A stretch of 64,000 bases of DNA from Labilithrix sp. (GTDB lineage Bacteria > Myxococcota > Polyangia > Polyangiales > Polyangiaceae): NCBI GenBank assembly GCA_028287035.1, contig JAQBQL010000243.1:124001-188000 (forward strand). Reading direction: 5' to 3'. The position numbers and the translations under genes are program-made. Below are positions 51,848-61,620 of the stretch, piece after piece. Numbering within the stretch: position 1 is the first letter of the stretch; each line of letters starts with the position of its first letter. The notes under the pieces are model-generated. The model made no database searches and was not told where the DNA came from. It was given only the letters and a program-made list of their open reading frames with translations.

Positions 51848-53059
51848 TCAGAGTGCGGCGCGCCAGATGGATCCCGTTCCGCCCTCGATGCCGCGGTTGG
51901 CCCAGTAGACGAAGCCGCCATCGATCGTGACGCTCACCGGGTAAGCCTGGCCGGTCGCGATGGTACGCGGGGCGGTGCACGCCGGCAGCGCGCACGCTCG
52001 CACGGTGCCGTCGGCAACCGTCTTGCTGCCGGGGTTGGTCCACGCTGCGTACGCGCTGCTCGCGGCGATCGCGGAAGCCGCGGTGTCACCCGCCATCACG
52101 ACGTCCGCGCTCCCGCCGCATCCGGTCGATGCGCACTTCTTGATGCCATCGGTCGACGTCGCGAGGACCATCCCGGCGCCCGCCGCGACGTAACGCGAGC
52201 CGACGAACAGGCGCGTGGCGCCCGTGCATGGCGCCCCGGCGGTCGCGGCACGCGTGCAGCGGTCGACGCCGTACGCCGATTGCGCGACGCCCGAGACGTA
52301 GAGATTCGTCGCGTCGGCCGCGATGCCCGTCGGGACGTCGCTCCCGGTGCCGGCACCGACGAACGCGAGCGTCGCGATCGGGGCTTGCCGCTCGGCGCCG
52401 GTGTTCTGCGTGGAGAAGATGGTGGCGCCCTCGACCGCGATCTGCGTCGGGGCGTCGGTCAAACCCGTCGAGGCCTTCGGCGGCGAGCCGCTCGTGCAGC
52501 CGGCGACCCCGCACTGGAACACGTCGCGGCCATTGCCGCTTCCGTTGCCGCTCGCGATCCACGCGACCTTGTTGCCGTCGGTCACGATCACCGTGCCCCC
52601 CGGCTGAGAGCCGTCGATCACGACCTCGGCGGTGATCGAGGCGGGCGCGCCGGTGCAGCCGGTGACGGCGCAGCGCTCGACGGCGCCGTTGCGGAGCCAG
52701 AACGCGCTGCCCCCCGCCACCGCAACGCCGAGCGGCTGGGCGAGGTTGCTCGCCACGAGGACCGGCGTACATGCGCTCGCGCTGCAGGTGCCTCCTCCGC
52801 ACGAGTGACCGCAGGCCCCGCAGTTCTCCGCGCTCGTCGCGAGCTCGACGCACGTCTCGCCGCAGCGCGTGCCCGAGGTGCAGGCGGCCCCGGCCTCGCT
52901 GCCGCCGCCCCCGCCGTCCGAGCCGGGGCGGTCGGTGCCGGTGTCGCCGACCACACCGCCGTCGCTGACCGCCGCGGGCGCTGGATCGTCGCCCACGCAG
53001 GCCGCAACGCCCGCCACGATTGAAAGCGCAACGACACCGACCGCGAGGATGAGCTTCAC
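51848..53059 (-). CDS. Secreted lipoprotein with repeated Cys-pair blades
   Basis: 403 residues from GTG 53059, the best start for a signal VKLILAVGVVALSIVAG with lipobox VAAC (Cys about 21). Gly/Asp/Pro linker, then a Cys-rich patch (RCGETCVELATSAENCGACGHSCGGG), which is the myxobacterial NCGACG-type module. From residue 95 a six- or seven-bladed propeller-like repeat follows, many blades bearing C-x-x-x-G-C (RCAVTGCTG, QCGVAGCTS, KCASTGCGG, RACALPACT) and ending in YWANRG. It is probably a surface protein; function unknown. Confidence 0.85.
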   Translation of the reverse strand: MKLILAVGVVALSIVAGVAACVGDDPAPAAVSDGGVVGDTGTDRPGSDGGGGGSEAGAACTSGTRCGETCVELATSAENCGACGHSCGGGTCSASACTPVLVASNLAQPLGVAVAGGSAFWLRNGAVERCAVTGCTGAPASITAEVVIDGSQPGGTVIVTDGNKVAWIASGNGSGNGRDVFQCGVAGCTSGSPPKASTGLTDAPTQIAVEGATIFSTQNTGAERQAPIATLAFVGAGTGSDVPTGIAADATNLYVSGVAQSAYGVDRCTRAATAGAPCTGATRLFVGSRYVAAGAGMVLATSTDGIKKCASTGCGGSADVVMAGDTAASAIAASSAYAAWTNPGSKTVADGTVRACALPACTAPRTIATGQAYPVSVTIDGGFVYWANRGIEGGTGSIWRAAL

Positions 53060-53121
53060 GTCGCTCAGAGTGCGTGATCGAGCGAGACGACGCAAGACCG
53101 AGCGACTTCGGAGGAGTGACC

Positions 53122-56100
53122 TCAAAACTTCGTTCCCAGCGCAACGGTCCCGAGTGTCGTCACCTGACGGCCGGCATCGGCGCGCTCATCCACACCATCG
53201 AGCGAGACGCTCGAAGGCATCCTCATCTGCTCGACGCCTCCGAGGAGGTAGGTCTCCGCGAAGTGGATGGCGATCGATCCGCCGAGGGTCTCCTGATCGA
53301 CCAGGAACCTTCCGTACTGCGCACGGAGCGCGACGAAGGTTTCGTCACCGACGCGGAAGTCGAAGAGCGCGATGACAGGCAGGGTGAGGCCCTGGGTCCG
53401 CGCGTCGCCGATGAGCAGCGCGGTGTATCTCGCCTGCCCTCCCGCGAACAAGCTCCAGCTGTTTGCGCGGACACCGAGCGCCGCTTCGTAGCCGGCGCGA
53501 AAGCCGCCCGAGAGCGTGCCTTCCTCGGTGCCCGCGTCGTACTTCACTGCGTCGCTGGTGCGCGCGCCGACGAGCACCGAGAGGTCGAGCGAATCGTGGA
53601 AGCCGAAGCCGTCCGACGGACCGATGTAGTCACCGAGCAGATCGTGCTCGAGGCCAAGGCTCACCATCGCCGCCGTGCGATCGGCCTGATCGCGGAGGTT
53701 GGGCAGCGTGAGGTAGTGAAGGCCGAGGAAGAGGCTGCCGCCAGAGGTGTGGCGGCTCGGCTGGTTGTCGCTGCCCGCGGACGAAGGACGGTCCTTGACT
53801 GGCGTGCTGCCCGAGCCGCTCGATCCAGGAGCCACCTGGAGATCGAACGTCATCGCTCCCCAGGCGCCCGACGGGATGAACGCCGCCCAGAAGTAGGGAT
53901 GCGCAGTCTGCTTCGTGGCGAGCATCGCGTTCTGGACCTTGCGGAGCGCGGCGGCGCGGCCGGTCCCGGCCTTGAGCTCCTTGTAGAACGCAATCATGAG
54001 ATCGCGCGTGGCGTCGTCGTCCACCTTCCAGAGGCTCATGACCTGCGTCTCGGAGCCGGCGACGACGAGCGCGCGCCGGAGGCCGTACACGCCGTCGCCC
54101 ACCTCGGTCTGACCTACGCCGGTCTCGCACGCCGACAGGACGACGAGGCGCGTGCCGTCGAGCGCCATGCTCGATGCTTCGAGCGCGGTCAGCAGGCCCT
54201 CGGCGCTCCCCTTCTTGTTCGCGCCGGCGAGCGCGAGGCCCGATCGCACCAGCGGATTCTCGGTGCGCGGCGGCGGAGGCGCGCTGTCCCCCGGATCGTA
54301 CTCGAGCGACCGCGTGTTTCCTCCGGCCGGATCCTTCTCCTTGGCGAGGAAAAAGCCGTGCGTCGCGACGTGGAGGACGACCGGGCTGCTGACACCCGCG
54401 AGCTGCGCCTTGGTCGCGTCGTTCTGCATGTAGCTCGATGCCCCCAGGATCTCGCCGATCGCCTTGGTCTCCACCGCGGTGCCGGGCAGCGGAGGGAAGC
54501 GAGCGTTGTCGAGGGCGCCGCGCGTGCTCTTCATCGACGTGCTGGTGCCGCCGCCCGCCGGACCGGTACCGCTGCCTTCGCCGTCGAAGGCGGGATTGCC
54601 GATGACCACCGGCGTCCTGTTGGACGAACGCTGCGCGGGGGCGGCTGCGATCCGGAGGAGATCGCGCCCGCTCGTCACGTACGCAATCTCGTAGTCCTGC
54701 ACGAGGAAGCGGCCGCGGTCGTCGACGAGCGCCGCGAAGGGAACGAGGTTGAGGTCCTCGTCGGGCGAGACCACGAGCCGTTTGTCGCTGGATCTCAGGT
54801 GCTTTTGAAGAGGCGCGACGACGAGCCCGTGGACACGCTTCGCGTTGGGGAGCACGTCGCCCTTCGCGGAGAGCGACTTGCGTAGATCGTCGATCGCGCC
54901 CTTGACCACCAGCGCGTCGCCCAGATCGATCGCGACCGGGTCTCCGGTCTTGTGGAGCACGAAGGCGACGAAGCTGAGACCCTTCGGAGCGAAGCGCGCG
55001 CTGGTGGTGTCGCGCGGTGTATAATACACGTACTCGACGAGCACGGTGTCGTCCGGGATGGTCGCCTGCACGGCCTCGATGGTCACGGGGCGCGACTGCG
55101 CGCGGTAGACCGGGCTCGCGGCGGCGAGCTTGTTCGAGAGGTCGTCGTCCTCGGCCTCGAGCTTCTTCATGAGCATGGCGGGATCGAGCCCGAGGCCGCC
55201 CCCGCCGCCAGACGCAGCCGCTGCGCTCCCGTTCCCGCCGCGCAGGCCGATCGCGGAGATCTGGCGCCGGACCTCGATCTGACGCGACGCGAGGGCCTTG
55301 TCGTCGGCCTTCTCGAAGAGCCTCGTGACACGCGCAGAGTCGGCCGCCGCGTCGAGCGAGCGGCCCTTTCGCCGCAGGATCGTCTCGAAGGCGAGGCGCA
55401 CCTGCGCGTTGCCGCCGCCGTTCCCTGCACCCCCCATCGAGAGGAGGTCGAAGGACTGCGTGGCGACCATCGCGAGCTGCGCCCGCTTCTGGGTCTCGCC
55501 GCTCACATTGAGGAGCCGCGCGAGGAACTCTTCCTGGGCGTCGGCGGCGCGCTTGGCGAGGGTCGTCGCCTCGTCCTTCTTGCCCTCGGTCCAGCGCACC
55601 AGTGCAAGCTCGTGCGCCGCATACGCGTACAGCTTGCCCGTGCGGCCATAGGCCTTTTCCACCCGCGCGAACCGAGCGCCCGCGAGCTCGCCGGCGGTCT
55701 TCATGTCGCCCCCGGCGATGGCCGCGCGTATGCAATCCTCCTCCGCTGCCTCTTGCACGTCGGCGCGCGGAAGCTGCTTCGCGAGCGTGCACGCGTAGGC
55801 GGCCGCCTTGTCGCCCTCGGCGAACGCCAGGTCGTCGTCGTGCAGCTCGACGAGCGCGTGCGCGGCGCGCACGAAGCGCAGCGCGTCGATCGGCGTGATG
55901 CTCTTGATGACCTCCATCGCCTCGAGGATGGTGTTCTGTCCGCCCTCGTTGTCTCCATTGCTGCGCTGGATGTTCCGTAGCGACATCAGGCGATCGACGA
56001 GAGCGCCCGTGCCGGCCTGACGCTTCCGCGCGATCTCGACGACGCGCTTCTGCGCAGCCAGCGCCTTCGGCTCGTCGGCCCGCATGAGGTAATGCGTGGC

Positions 56101-56796
56101 CAGGCTCTCGTATTGATCGGCGACGTCGGCGCTGTCCGAGCCCTGCTTCTTCTCCAGCTTGGCGATGATGTCCTTGCGAAGGGTCTCGCCCTTCGCGAAC
56201 TGGAGGGAGTAGTCGTAGAGGCTGGCCAGGACGCCGGCCACGAGCAGATACGTGGTCTCGCTCTCGCCGCTCTTCGCGATGTCGGGTAGCGCCTGCTCGA
56301 GGAGCTCGGCCGCCTTGCCGTAATCGTTGGCCTTGAGCGCAACGAGCCCGGCCTGCATCTTCTGGATGGCCGACGCGTTGCTGGCATTGCCGCTCCCGCC
56401 GTCCGCCGACCCAGCAGCCGGGGGCTTGTAGGTCTGGCGCGCGCGTTCGGCGCGTTTCTGCACCGCCTCGGCCTTGTCGGGATGTTTCAGCTCCGTGTAG
56501 ACCTGCACGAGCAGGTCGCGTGTGCTCTTCACGAACGGATACTCGGGGCCGACGTTGCCTTCGAGCTGACCGATGGCCTCGTCCATGACCTTGGCGCCTT
56601 CTTCGCGCTGCCCGGCCTTGATCAGCTTGAGGCCTTCCGAGACTCTGAGCGTCGCGGCCTTCGCGGCGGCGACGTCGTTCGGTCGAACCTTGTCGTCGGC
56701 CCGCGCCGGCGTCGCCGACGCTCCGTCGAGCACGACGCAGGCGATGAACGTGACGAGCGCGAAGACGAGTCGTCGCAGGGCGCGCGGTCGGATCAT
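53122..56796 (-). CDS. Exported TPR-CHAT protease with barrel-like C-terminus
   Basis: 1224 residues from ATG 56796, overlapping the stop of the upstream DUF4384 gene by four bases (ATGA). A signal peptide (LVFALVTFIACVVLDGASA, cut before about 33) sends it out of the cytoplasm. Residues about 40-560 are TPR-like helical repeats. The CHAT (caspase-like) domain spans roughly 590-980 with the His in HVATHGFF (H813) and Cys in LSACETG (C890). After a Gly/Ser linker (985-1015), residues 1020-1224 have short alternating strands (GGSLFLGLHYLTLP, SWSLFAGGQARYTALLI) and end in Phe, like an outer-membrane barrel. An envelope-located caspase-like protease is inferred. Confidence 0.9.
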   Translation of the reverse strand: MIRPRALRRLVFALVTFIACVVLDGASATPARADDKVRPNDVAAAKAATLRVSEGLKLIKAGQREEGAKVMDEAIGQLEGNVGPEYPFVKSTRDLLVQVYTELKHPDKAEAVQKRAERARQTYKPPAAGSADGGSGNASNASAIQKMQAGLVALKANDYGKAAELLEQALPDIAKSGESETTYLLVAGVLASLYDYSLQFAKGETLRKDIIAKLEKKQGSDSADVADQYESLATHYLMRADEPKALAAQKRVVEIARKRQAGTGALVDRLMSLRNIQRSNGDNEGGQNTILEAMEVIKSITPIDALRFVRAAHALVELHDDDLAFAEGDKAAAYACTLAKQLPRADVQEAAEEDCIRAAIAGGDMKTAGELAGARFARVEKAYGRTGKLYAYAAHELALVRWTEGKKDEATTLAKRAADAQEEFLARLLNVSGETQKRAQLAMVATQSFDLLSMGGAGNGGGNAQVRLAFETILRRKGRSLDAAADSARVTRLFEKADDKALASRQIEVRRQISAIGLRGGNGSAAAASGGGGGLGLDPAMLMKKLEAEDDDLSNKLAAASPVYRAQSRPVTIEAVQATIPDDTVLVEYVYYTPRDTTSARFAPKGLSFVAFVLHKTGDPVAIDLGDALVVKGAIDDLRKSLSAKGDVLPNAKRVHGLVVAPLQKHLRSSDKRLVVSPDEDLNLVPFAALVDDRGRFLVQDYEIAYVTSGRDLLRIAAAPAQRSSNRTPVVIGNPAFDGEGSGTGPAGGGTSTSMKSTRGALDNARFPPLPGTAVETKAIGEILGASSYMQNDATKAQLAGVSSPVVLHVATHGFFLAKEKDPAGGNTRSLEYDPGDSAPPPPRTENPLVRSGLALAGANKKGSAEGLLTALEASSMALDGTRLVVLSACETGVGQTEVGDGVYGLRRALVVAGSETQVMSLWKVDDDATRDLMIAFYKELKAGTGRAAALRKVQNAMLATKQTAHPYFWAAFIPSGAWGAMTFDLQVAPGSSGSGSTPVKDRPSSAGSDNQPSRHTSGGSLFLGLHYLTLPNLRDQADRTAAMVSLGLEHDLLGDYIGPSDGFGFHDSLDLSVLVGARTSDAVKYDAGTEEGTLSGGFRAGYEAALGVRANSWSLFAGGQARYTALLIGDARTQGLTLPVIALFDFRVGDETFVALRAQYGRFLVDQETLGGSIAIHFAETYLLGGVEQMRMPSSVSLDGVDERADAGRQVTTLGTVALGTKF

Positions 56797-57866
56797 TGCG
56801 TGTGCTCGAACGCGAAGACCTGCACGATGACCGAATCGGCGGCCTCGGTGCGTGCGTGGAACGACGCCGGCGGTGCGGCCGGGCCCTCGCTCGGCCCTTC
56901 CTCGTATTCGAGGCCACGCGAGCGCGTGCACTTGGGCGCCGAGCCGTCGTCGAGCTCGAGGGCGCGCGTGCAGCCCGGCGCCGATGCCCCCTCGTGCGTG
57001 TCCGTCACCGCGGCGAGGGCCCCGGCGGGCGCCGCGCCCCCCGCTGCCTTTTCGATCGCGCCGTCGAGCGACACCAACGGGTCGAGCGACGCCACGACGA
57101 AGACGCGCTCGGTGCCGACGTCCTTGTCGTTCAACTTGAAGCTTGCGCCGGCGGCAGGGGGCAGACGCAGCGCCGCGCCCGCGGGCAGCGGGTTCTTCGT
57201 CCCGATGCGCGTGTCCGGGAAGAGCACGTTGACCTTCCCGTTCGGAGTCTTCTGGAAGAGGTACACATAGGCGCTCTTCGACGGACGGACGACGAACGCC
57301 ACCTTGGTTCCGGTGGGCAGCCGCTCGCCCGCGGATGCGGGACGCGCGCTGCCGTCGCCGGGCTTCTGCGCGTCGACCGAGAAATCGAGCGCGAGCTCGC
57401 GACGCGCCCCATCGGGAACGAGCTCGCGGTAAGCCTTCCCGAGCGCCTTTGCGCGGGCGTCGCCGTCCTTAGCGCCCTTCACCTCGTCGAGGAGCTCGGG
57501 CACCTTGCTCATGCGGCGACGGAGGTTCTCGCTGCGCGTGGCATACGCCTCCTTGTCGACGACGCACTTGTTGTACTCGTCGCAGAGCCGCCGCGACTGC
57601 GCGGCATACTGCTCGGTCTCCTTGTCGATGGCCCGGAGCGCTGCCTCGTCGGTTTTCGCGTTCGCGCCGCCGATGCCAGCGACCGAAAAGCCGCCCTCGA
57701 CCTTCCGGCCCTCGTACTTGAACTCGCTCTCGCAATTGAGCTGCGGGCGATCCTCGCCACCGCACTTCATGCCGCTCGTCTTCGGGTCGGGGCCGCCTCC
57801 GCAGGCGACGACGGCGACGATGGACAGGGAGAGGAGGGGACCGAGCGCGCTCGCAGCTTTGGGCAT
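56793..57866 (-). CDS. DUF4384 lipoprotein, partner of CHAT protein
   Basis: 357 residues from ATG 57866. The signal ends SIVAVVACGGG (lipobox Cys about 22). The first 130 residues include paired Cys (MKCGG, LNCES, RLCDEYNKCVV) and a charged helix. Residues about 185-290 are a DUF4384 domain (GTKVAFVVRPSKSAYVYLFQ, KVNVLFPD and RVFVVAS). DUF4384 is found next to or fused with caspase-like proteases and protein kinases. It overlaps the CHAT gene by four bases, so the two are made in step and very likely form one envelope complex. Confidence 0.88.
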   Translation of the reverse strand: MPKAASALGPLLSLSIVAVVACGGGPDPKTSGMKCGGEDRPQLNCESEFKYEGRKVEGGFSVAGIGGANAKTDEAALRAIDKETEQYAAQSRRLCDEYNKCVVDKEAYATRSENLRRRMSKVPELLDEVKGAKDGDARAKALGKAYRELVPDGARRELALDFSVDAQKPGDGSARPASAGERLPTGTKVAFVVRPSKSAYVYLFQKTPNGKVNVLFPDTRIGTKNPLPAGAALRLPPAAGASFKLNDKDVGTERVFVVASLDPLVSLDGAIEKAAGGAAPAGALAAVTDTHEGASAPGCTRALELDDGSAPKCTRSRGLEYEEGPSEGPAAPPASFHARTEAADSVIVQVFAFEHTQ

Positions 57867-58008
57867 CAGCGGCCCACGATATCCGCGCACGTGCCGATAG
57901 CACCAGAGGATCCGATTCGTGCGCGTTGCGGACCGCAGCTCCGAGGGTGCCCACCTGCACACATCGCCGCCGATTCGTCGTGATCGAGCGGATGCCCGGA
58001 GACCGCCC

Positions 58009-59025
58009 TCAGGAGCTCGCGGCGCGCAGCACCGCCGCGAACCCGGGGCTTCGCACTTCTTCGAGCATCGCGTTCAGCGTTGCCTGCGCGAGCGCCACGC
58101 GACCTGCCTCGTCGCTCATCTGCAGCGTTCCACGCCGCATGGCGTCCCGGACCGTCGCGAGATCGGGGCCAGTCAGCGCCGTGAGCGGCGCCTGGCCAGG
58201 GGCGCGGCGCATGCCGGTGACCGTCAGCATCATGCAGGCCGTGAACGTGCGCACCACCTGGCGCATCAGGTCGTGCCGCGCCCGCACCCGATTGTCGACG
58301 TCGCCGAACACGGTGTGGAGGAGCGTCGCCTTCCCCTCCCCCTCGACGCCGAACCAGTGAGCCACGGTCGCCGGGTCCACGTGCGGATCGTTGGCAAAGG
58401 CGGCTTCCCAGTCGACGAGCCAAAGGCGCGTTCCGTCGTAAAGGACGTTGCTCGGATTGAGGTCGTTGTGGCTCGAGACCAGCTCCGCCGGACCGGGCCG
58501 CGGGTACGCATCACGCACCTCGCGATGGGCCGCCAGATACGGGGCCATCGCTGCCTCCGTGACCACGCCGAGGCTCATCAGATTACCGATGATCGCGTCG
58601 ACGCCGTCGAGGTAGTCGGTCAGCTGTCCGAAGACGGGAGTGGCCTGGAGGCGCGCGATGAGCGCTCCGATCGCGGCCGCGATCGCCGCGGCGCCTCCAG
58701 GAAATCCGGTGAGCGGCCGCGGCGCGATGTAATCCACGATGGCGACCCGGGTGGTCGCGTCGGCGAACCGTACGGCGGGCGCCACGCCGGCGGCCGCGGC
58801 GCTCTGCAGACACGCATGGTGCCGGACCGGATCGGTGAAGGCGCTGGGCAGCGACGTCTCGAGGCGCAGGAGCCATGGCCGCCCTTCGACCTCGGCCCGG
58901 AAGACCAGCGCGCCGCTCAGGCCCGCAGCGACCTTCTCCAGGCGTTCCGGGTGATCGACGTCGAACGCGGCGCGGAAGGCGGCACGCACCGCGTCCCGGC
59001 GATCTTCGGGAATCAGCGTGATCAT
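58009..59025 (-). CDS. Aminoglycoside-phosphotransferase-like kinase
   Basis: 338 residues from ATG 59025. Kinase-like APH/choline-kinase fold: a small N-lobe (KVAAGLSGALVFRAEV, PWLLRLE), the catalytic loop SSHNDLNPSNVL and the metal-binding Asp in WLVDWEAAF. The large helical C-lobe follows. It phosphorylates a small hydroxylated or amino substrate with ATP; antibiotic resistance is possible but not indicated. Fourteen bases downstream of the membrane glycosyltransferase on the same strand, so likely co-transcribed. Confidence 0.88.
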   Translation of the reverse strand: MITLIPEDRRDAVRAAFRAAFDVDHPERLEKVAAGLSGALVFRAEVEGRPWLLRLETSLPSAFTDPVRHHACLQSAAAAGVAPAVRFADATTRVAIVDYIAPRPLTGFPGGAAAIAAAIGALIARLQATPVFGQLTDYLDGVDAIIGNLMSLGVVTEAAMAPYLAAHREVRDAYPRPGPAELVSSHNDLNPSNVLYDGTRLWLVDWEAAFANDPHVDPATVAHWFGVEGEGKATLLHTVFGDVDNRVRARHDLMRQVVRTFTACMMLTVTGMRRAPGQAPLTALTGPDLATVRDAMRRGTLQMSDEAGRVALAQATLNAMLEEVRSPGFAAVLRAASS

Positions 59026-59038
59026 GGCAGCAACCGGC

Positions 59039-60952
59039 TCACTTTCGCTTCAGCAGGTGGGTCGACGTGTCGTGGGGGCCATCATCCACCCAGGTCCAGC
59101 TCACGAGATCGAGCGGACCATCGCTCGAGAGGAGCACCTCGTTGATGCCGGAATCGAACGCCCGCGCCGGCACGGCGATCTCGACGGTCTCGCTGCCGGT
59201 TAAGGTGACCTCCCCGACGGTGCGCCGTCCGAAGAAGCTGCCGCTCCGGATCTTCACGGTGACCGGGCCGCTCACCGCCTTTGCGGTGAGCCTGACCTTC
59301 GTGACCCACGGCCAGTAGAGCGTCACGAGAAAGCGCGCGCTTCCTTCGAGCCGGGTGCCCGGTGCGCCCGCCGCTGCGGGCTGCAGCCCTTCCGACCAGT
59401 ACGTGCTCGGCGGGCTCGCGAAGGCGAGGGTGTCGCTCCCCGCCAGCGCGAGCGTGCGGTAATGCTTCTGGAACATCCCGTCCGACGCGAGCCCGTCGAG
59501 CACGCTGGGAGCCGCTCGATACCGCGCATAGAAGACGGCGCTCGCCGGGAGCGTCCACGGGTTACCGATGCTGTCGTAGATCTGCTTGACGGTGTACGTC
59601 ATGCCCGACCCGTAGAGCTGCGGGGCCGGCACCGGGCGGTCGTTGGGCACGCCCGACGCGGCCGCATTCCAGCCGATCACGAGCCACGGCGCGAGGAGCA
59701 GCGCCACTGCCGCGTGCGCCCCGAGGCGACGACGCTCCGCCCAGCGAACGAGTGCTTCCAGGAACGCCGCGGCGGGCGGCAGGAGCGCGGGCACGAGCGA
59801 CGTCTGGATGCGTGCGCCGAGGCTGGCCGAGCCCGTCCACGAGAGCGCCGAGGAGGCGATGTAGAAGGTCGCGCAGCCGACGACGACGACGGCGATGGCC
59901 ATGGCGCGCTTCGCAGGATCACGCCGGACGAACCACGGAATACCGAAGATCGAGAGCCACAACAGAGGAGTCCAGTACAGGAGCCCGGAACGCGCGCCGA
60001 ACAAGAGGAGCCACGGATGCGCGTGCGACAGCTGCACGTACAGCTTTCCTTGCGGGATGACGAACGGGCTGCCGTAGAGCCGCTGGAAGACGAGGAGCTG
60101 GAGCGAGAACATCGCCGCGAACCCAACGCTGACCAGGGCGGCACGCGTGATGGCGGTCACGACGACGCGCCGTTCCCCCCGCGCATGCGCGGAGACCGCG
60201 AGCGAGCCGATGGCGGCGATTGCCACGAACACCCAGAGACCCTCGGGCATGCGCATCAGGGAGGCAAACCCGGCACTGAGGCCGGCGGCCAGCCAGCGCC
60301 ACGGGCTCTCCGGCCGCTCGCTGGCCCGCACCGCACAGAGCAGCACGATGGCGACCGCGAGCGCACCCCAGACATGGGAATAATACCAGCTCAGCGTGCC
60401 CATGATGTTGAGCGGCGACGCGAGGCCCATCACGAGCAACGCGATGGCGCTCGGACCTTCGGCATACCAGCGCCGGGCGACGCGATAGGCAATCAGCACG
60501 GTGAGCGTGGTGACGAGGATCGAGCACGTGCCCGTGTAGAACACGAAGGGTCCGGTGCACCCGCTCCGCCACGACGCGCTGGCGGTGGGCGCCAGCCTGA
60601 CGATGTGCCTGACGACCCAGAGAACCGGGGCGAGGATCATCGCGGGACCGAAGTAGAAGGGATTCGTCGGCCGTCCGCCGCCCTCGTCGACGCCCAGCTG
60701 GAAGGGATCGCCACAGATCGCGTAGTCGTTCGTGAAGTCGATGTCGTAATCGAACGCGAGCGACCGCGCGAACAGCCAGGAGTAATAGCCGTCGCTGTAG
60801 GTGATGCCGGCCTTCGGGGCCATCCACGTGAGGTGGCGGACGGCATGCGCGACGAAGACGATGAGCGTCGCCGCCGCGCCCCAGCCCCGGCGGTCGGCAG
60901 GCCACGCGGCGCGACGAAGCCACTCCACCGCGTCCCTCGCGCCTCGGCTCAT
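59039..60952 (-). CDS. Polytopic GT39/PMT-like membrane protein
   Basis: 637 residues from ATG 60952. At least ten hydrophobic helices between residues 28 and 440. The first loop has YSDGYYSWLFARS and DYDIDFTNDY, with the Asp residues where GT-C glycosyltransferases bind lipid-phosphate sugars. A soluble C-terminal part (450-637) is beta-rich, probably periplasmic. It probably moves a sugar from a polyprenyl carrier to a glycan or protein. No conserved GT39 catalytic DE pair was unambiguous, so an uncharacterised GT-C member is the safest call. Confidence 0.78.
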   Translation of the reverse strand: MSRGARDAVEWLRRAAWPADRRGWGAAATLIVFVAHAVRHLTWMAPKAGITYSDGYYSWLFARSLAFDYDIDFTNDYAICGDPFQLGVDEGGGRPTNPFYFGPAMILAPVLWVVRHIVRLAPTASASWRSGCTGPFVFYTGTCSILVTTLTVLIAYRVARRWYAEGPSAIALLVMGLASPLNIMGTLSWYYSHVWGALAVAIVLLCAVRASERPESPWRWLAAGLSAGFASLMRMPEGLWVFVAIAAIGSLAVSAHARGERRVVVTAITRAALVSVGFAAMFSLQLLVFQRLYGSPFVIPQGKLYVQLSHAHPWLLLFGARSGLLYWTPLLWLSIFGIPWFVRRDPAKRAMAIAVVVVGCATFYIASSALSWTGSASLGARIQTSLVPALLPPAAAFLEALVRWAERRRLGAHAAVALLLAPWLVIGWNAAASGVPNDRPVPAPQLYGSGMTYTVKQIYDSIGNPWTLPASAVFYARYRAAPSVLDGLASDGMFQKHYRTLALAGSDTLAFASPPSTYWSEGLQPAAAGAPGTRLEGSARFLVTLYWPWVTKVRLTAKAVSGPVTVKIRSGSFFGRRTVGEVTLTGSETVEIAVPARAFDSGINEVLLSSDGPLDLVSWTWVDDGPHDTSTHLLKRK

Positions 60953-61012
60953 GCGCGCACCATACCCGAAAAGGGGGCGTGAGAGAGACGCGAGCCGGGG
61001 ACGGTCCGACGG

Positions 61013-61474
61013 TCACGGCAGCGTGAACACCGCCTGCGTGCACTCCTTGGGTTCGCACGCGGGTCCGTTCGGGCCGGGCGTGCTGCGGTACGCCGGCGAG
61101 AACGTCGCCTCCCGGACCGGCTGCCCGTCACGGGTGACATGGATGGTGATGCTCTTCGCGTCCTTCCGGGCCACGCGCAGGCCCCCGATCGATTGCTGCG
61201 AGGCCTGCAGCGACGAGCCGGTCGTCACGAGCTGGAGGTCGGGCAGGGTACATCCATCGTTCGCCGAACCGAGAGGGAGCGTTGCCGTGCAGAACCCCGC
61301 GCTCCCGTCGACGACGACGTCGACCGCGTAAGCCCCGGGCGCCGTCTCGGTGAAGTCGATGCGGACCCCGGGGTCGCCGCAGTCCACCAACGTGCAGGAT
61401 ATGTGGTCGTCGCTGCCGCAAGCCGCGACGAGAACCGGGACGACGAACCAGGAGCCAAGAGCAAGGCGGGGCAT
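61013..61474 (-). CDS. Small lipoprotein
   Basis: 153 residues from ATG 61474. The signal ends VVPVLVAACGSDD (lipobox Cys19). Mature part: a beta-rich domain with three Cys pairs (SCTLVDC, FCTAT, GCTLP, ACEPKECTQ), with QSIGGLRVARKDAKSITIH in the middle. Cell-surface; family not recognised. It is followed 60 bases on by the membrane glycosyltransferase gene on the same strand and is divergent from the second histidine kinase. Confidence 0.8.
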   Translation of the reverse strand: MPRLALGSWFVVPVLVAACGSDDHISCTLVDCGDPGVRIDFTETAPGAYAVDVVVDGSAGFCTATLPLGSANDGCTLPDLQLVTTGSSLQASQQSIGGLRVARKDAKSITIHVTRDGQPVREATFSPAYRSTPGPNGPACEPKECTQAVFTLP

Positions 61475-61620
61475 GCGGCGCCCTGGTGCAAGGACAGCGC
61501 CATCCGAGATCAGCGCGCGTTCTTGCCTCCCGGCGGCCGGCGCGTGTGATCGGCGGGTCCCGGGCCTCGAGGCGCGCTTCTGGGAATCGCGGGCCGCGCG
61601 TGCGATCCTATCCGGATCCG

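Noticed and set aside
58009..59025. Antibiotic resistance gene
   Set aside because: Kinase fold alone is not evidence for drug resistance, and no resistance or mobile context is present.
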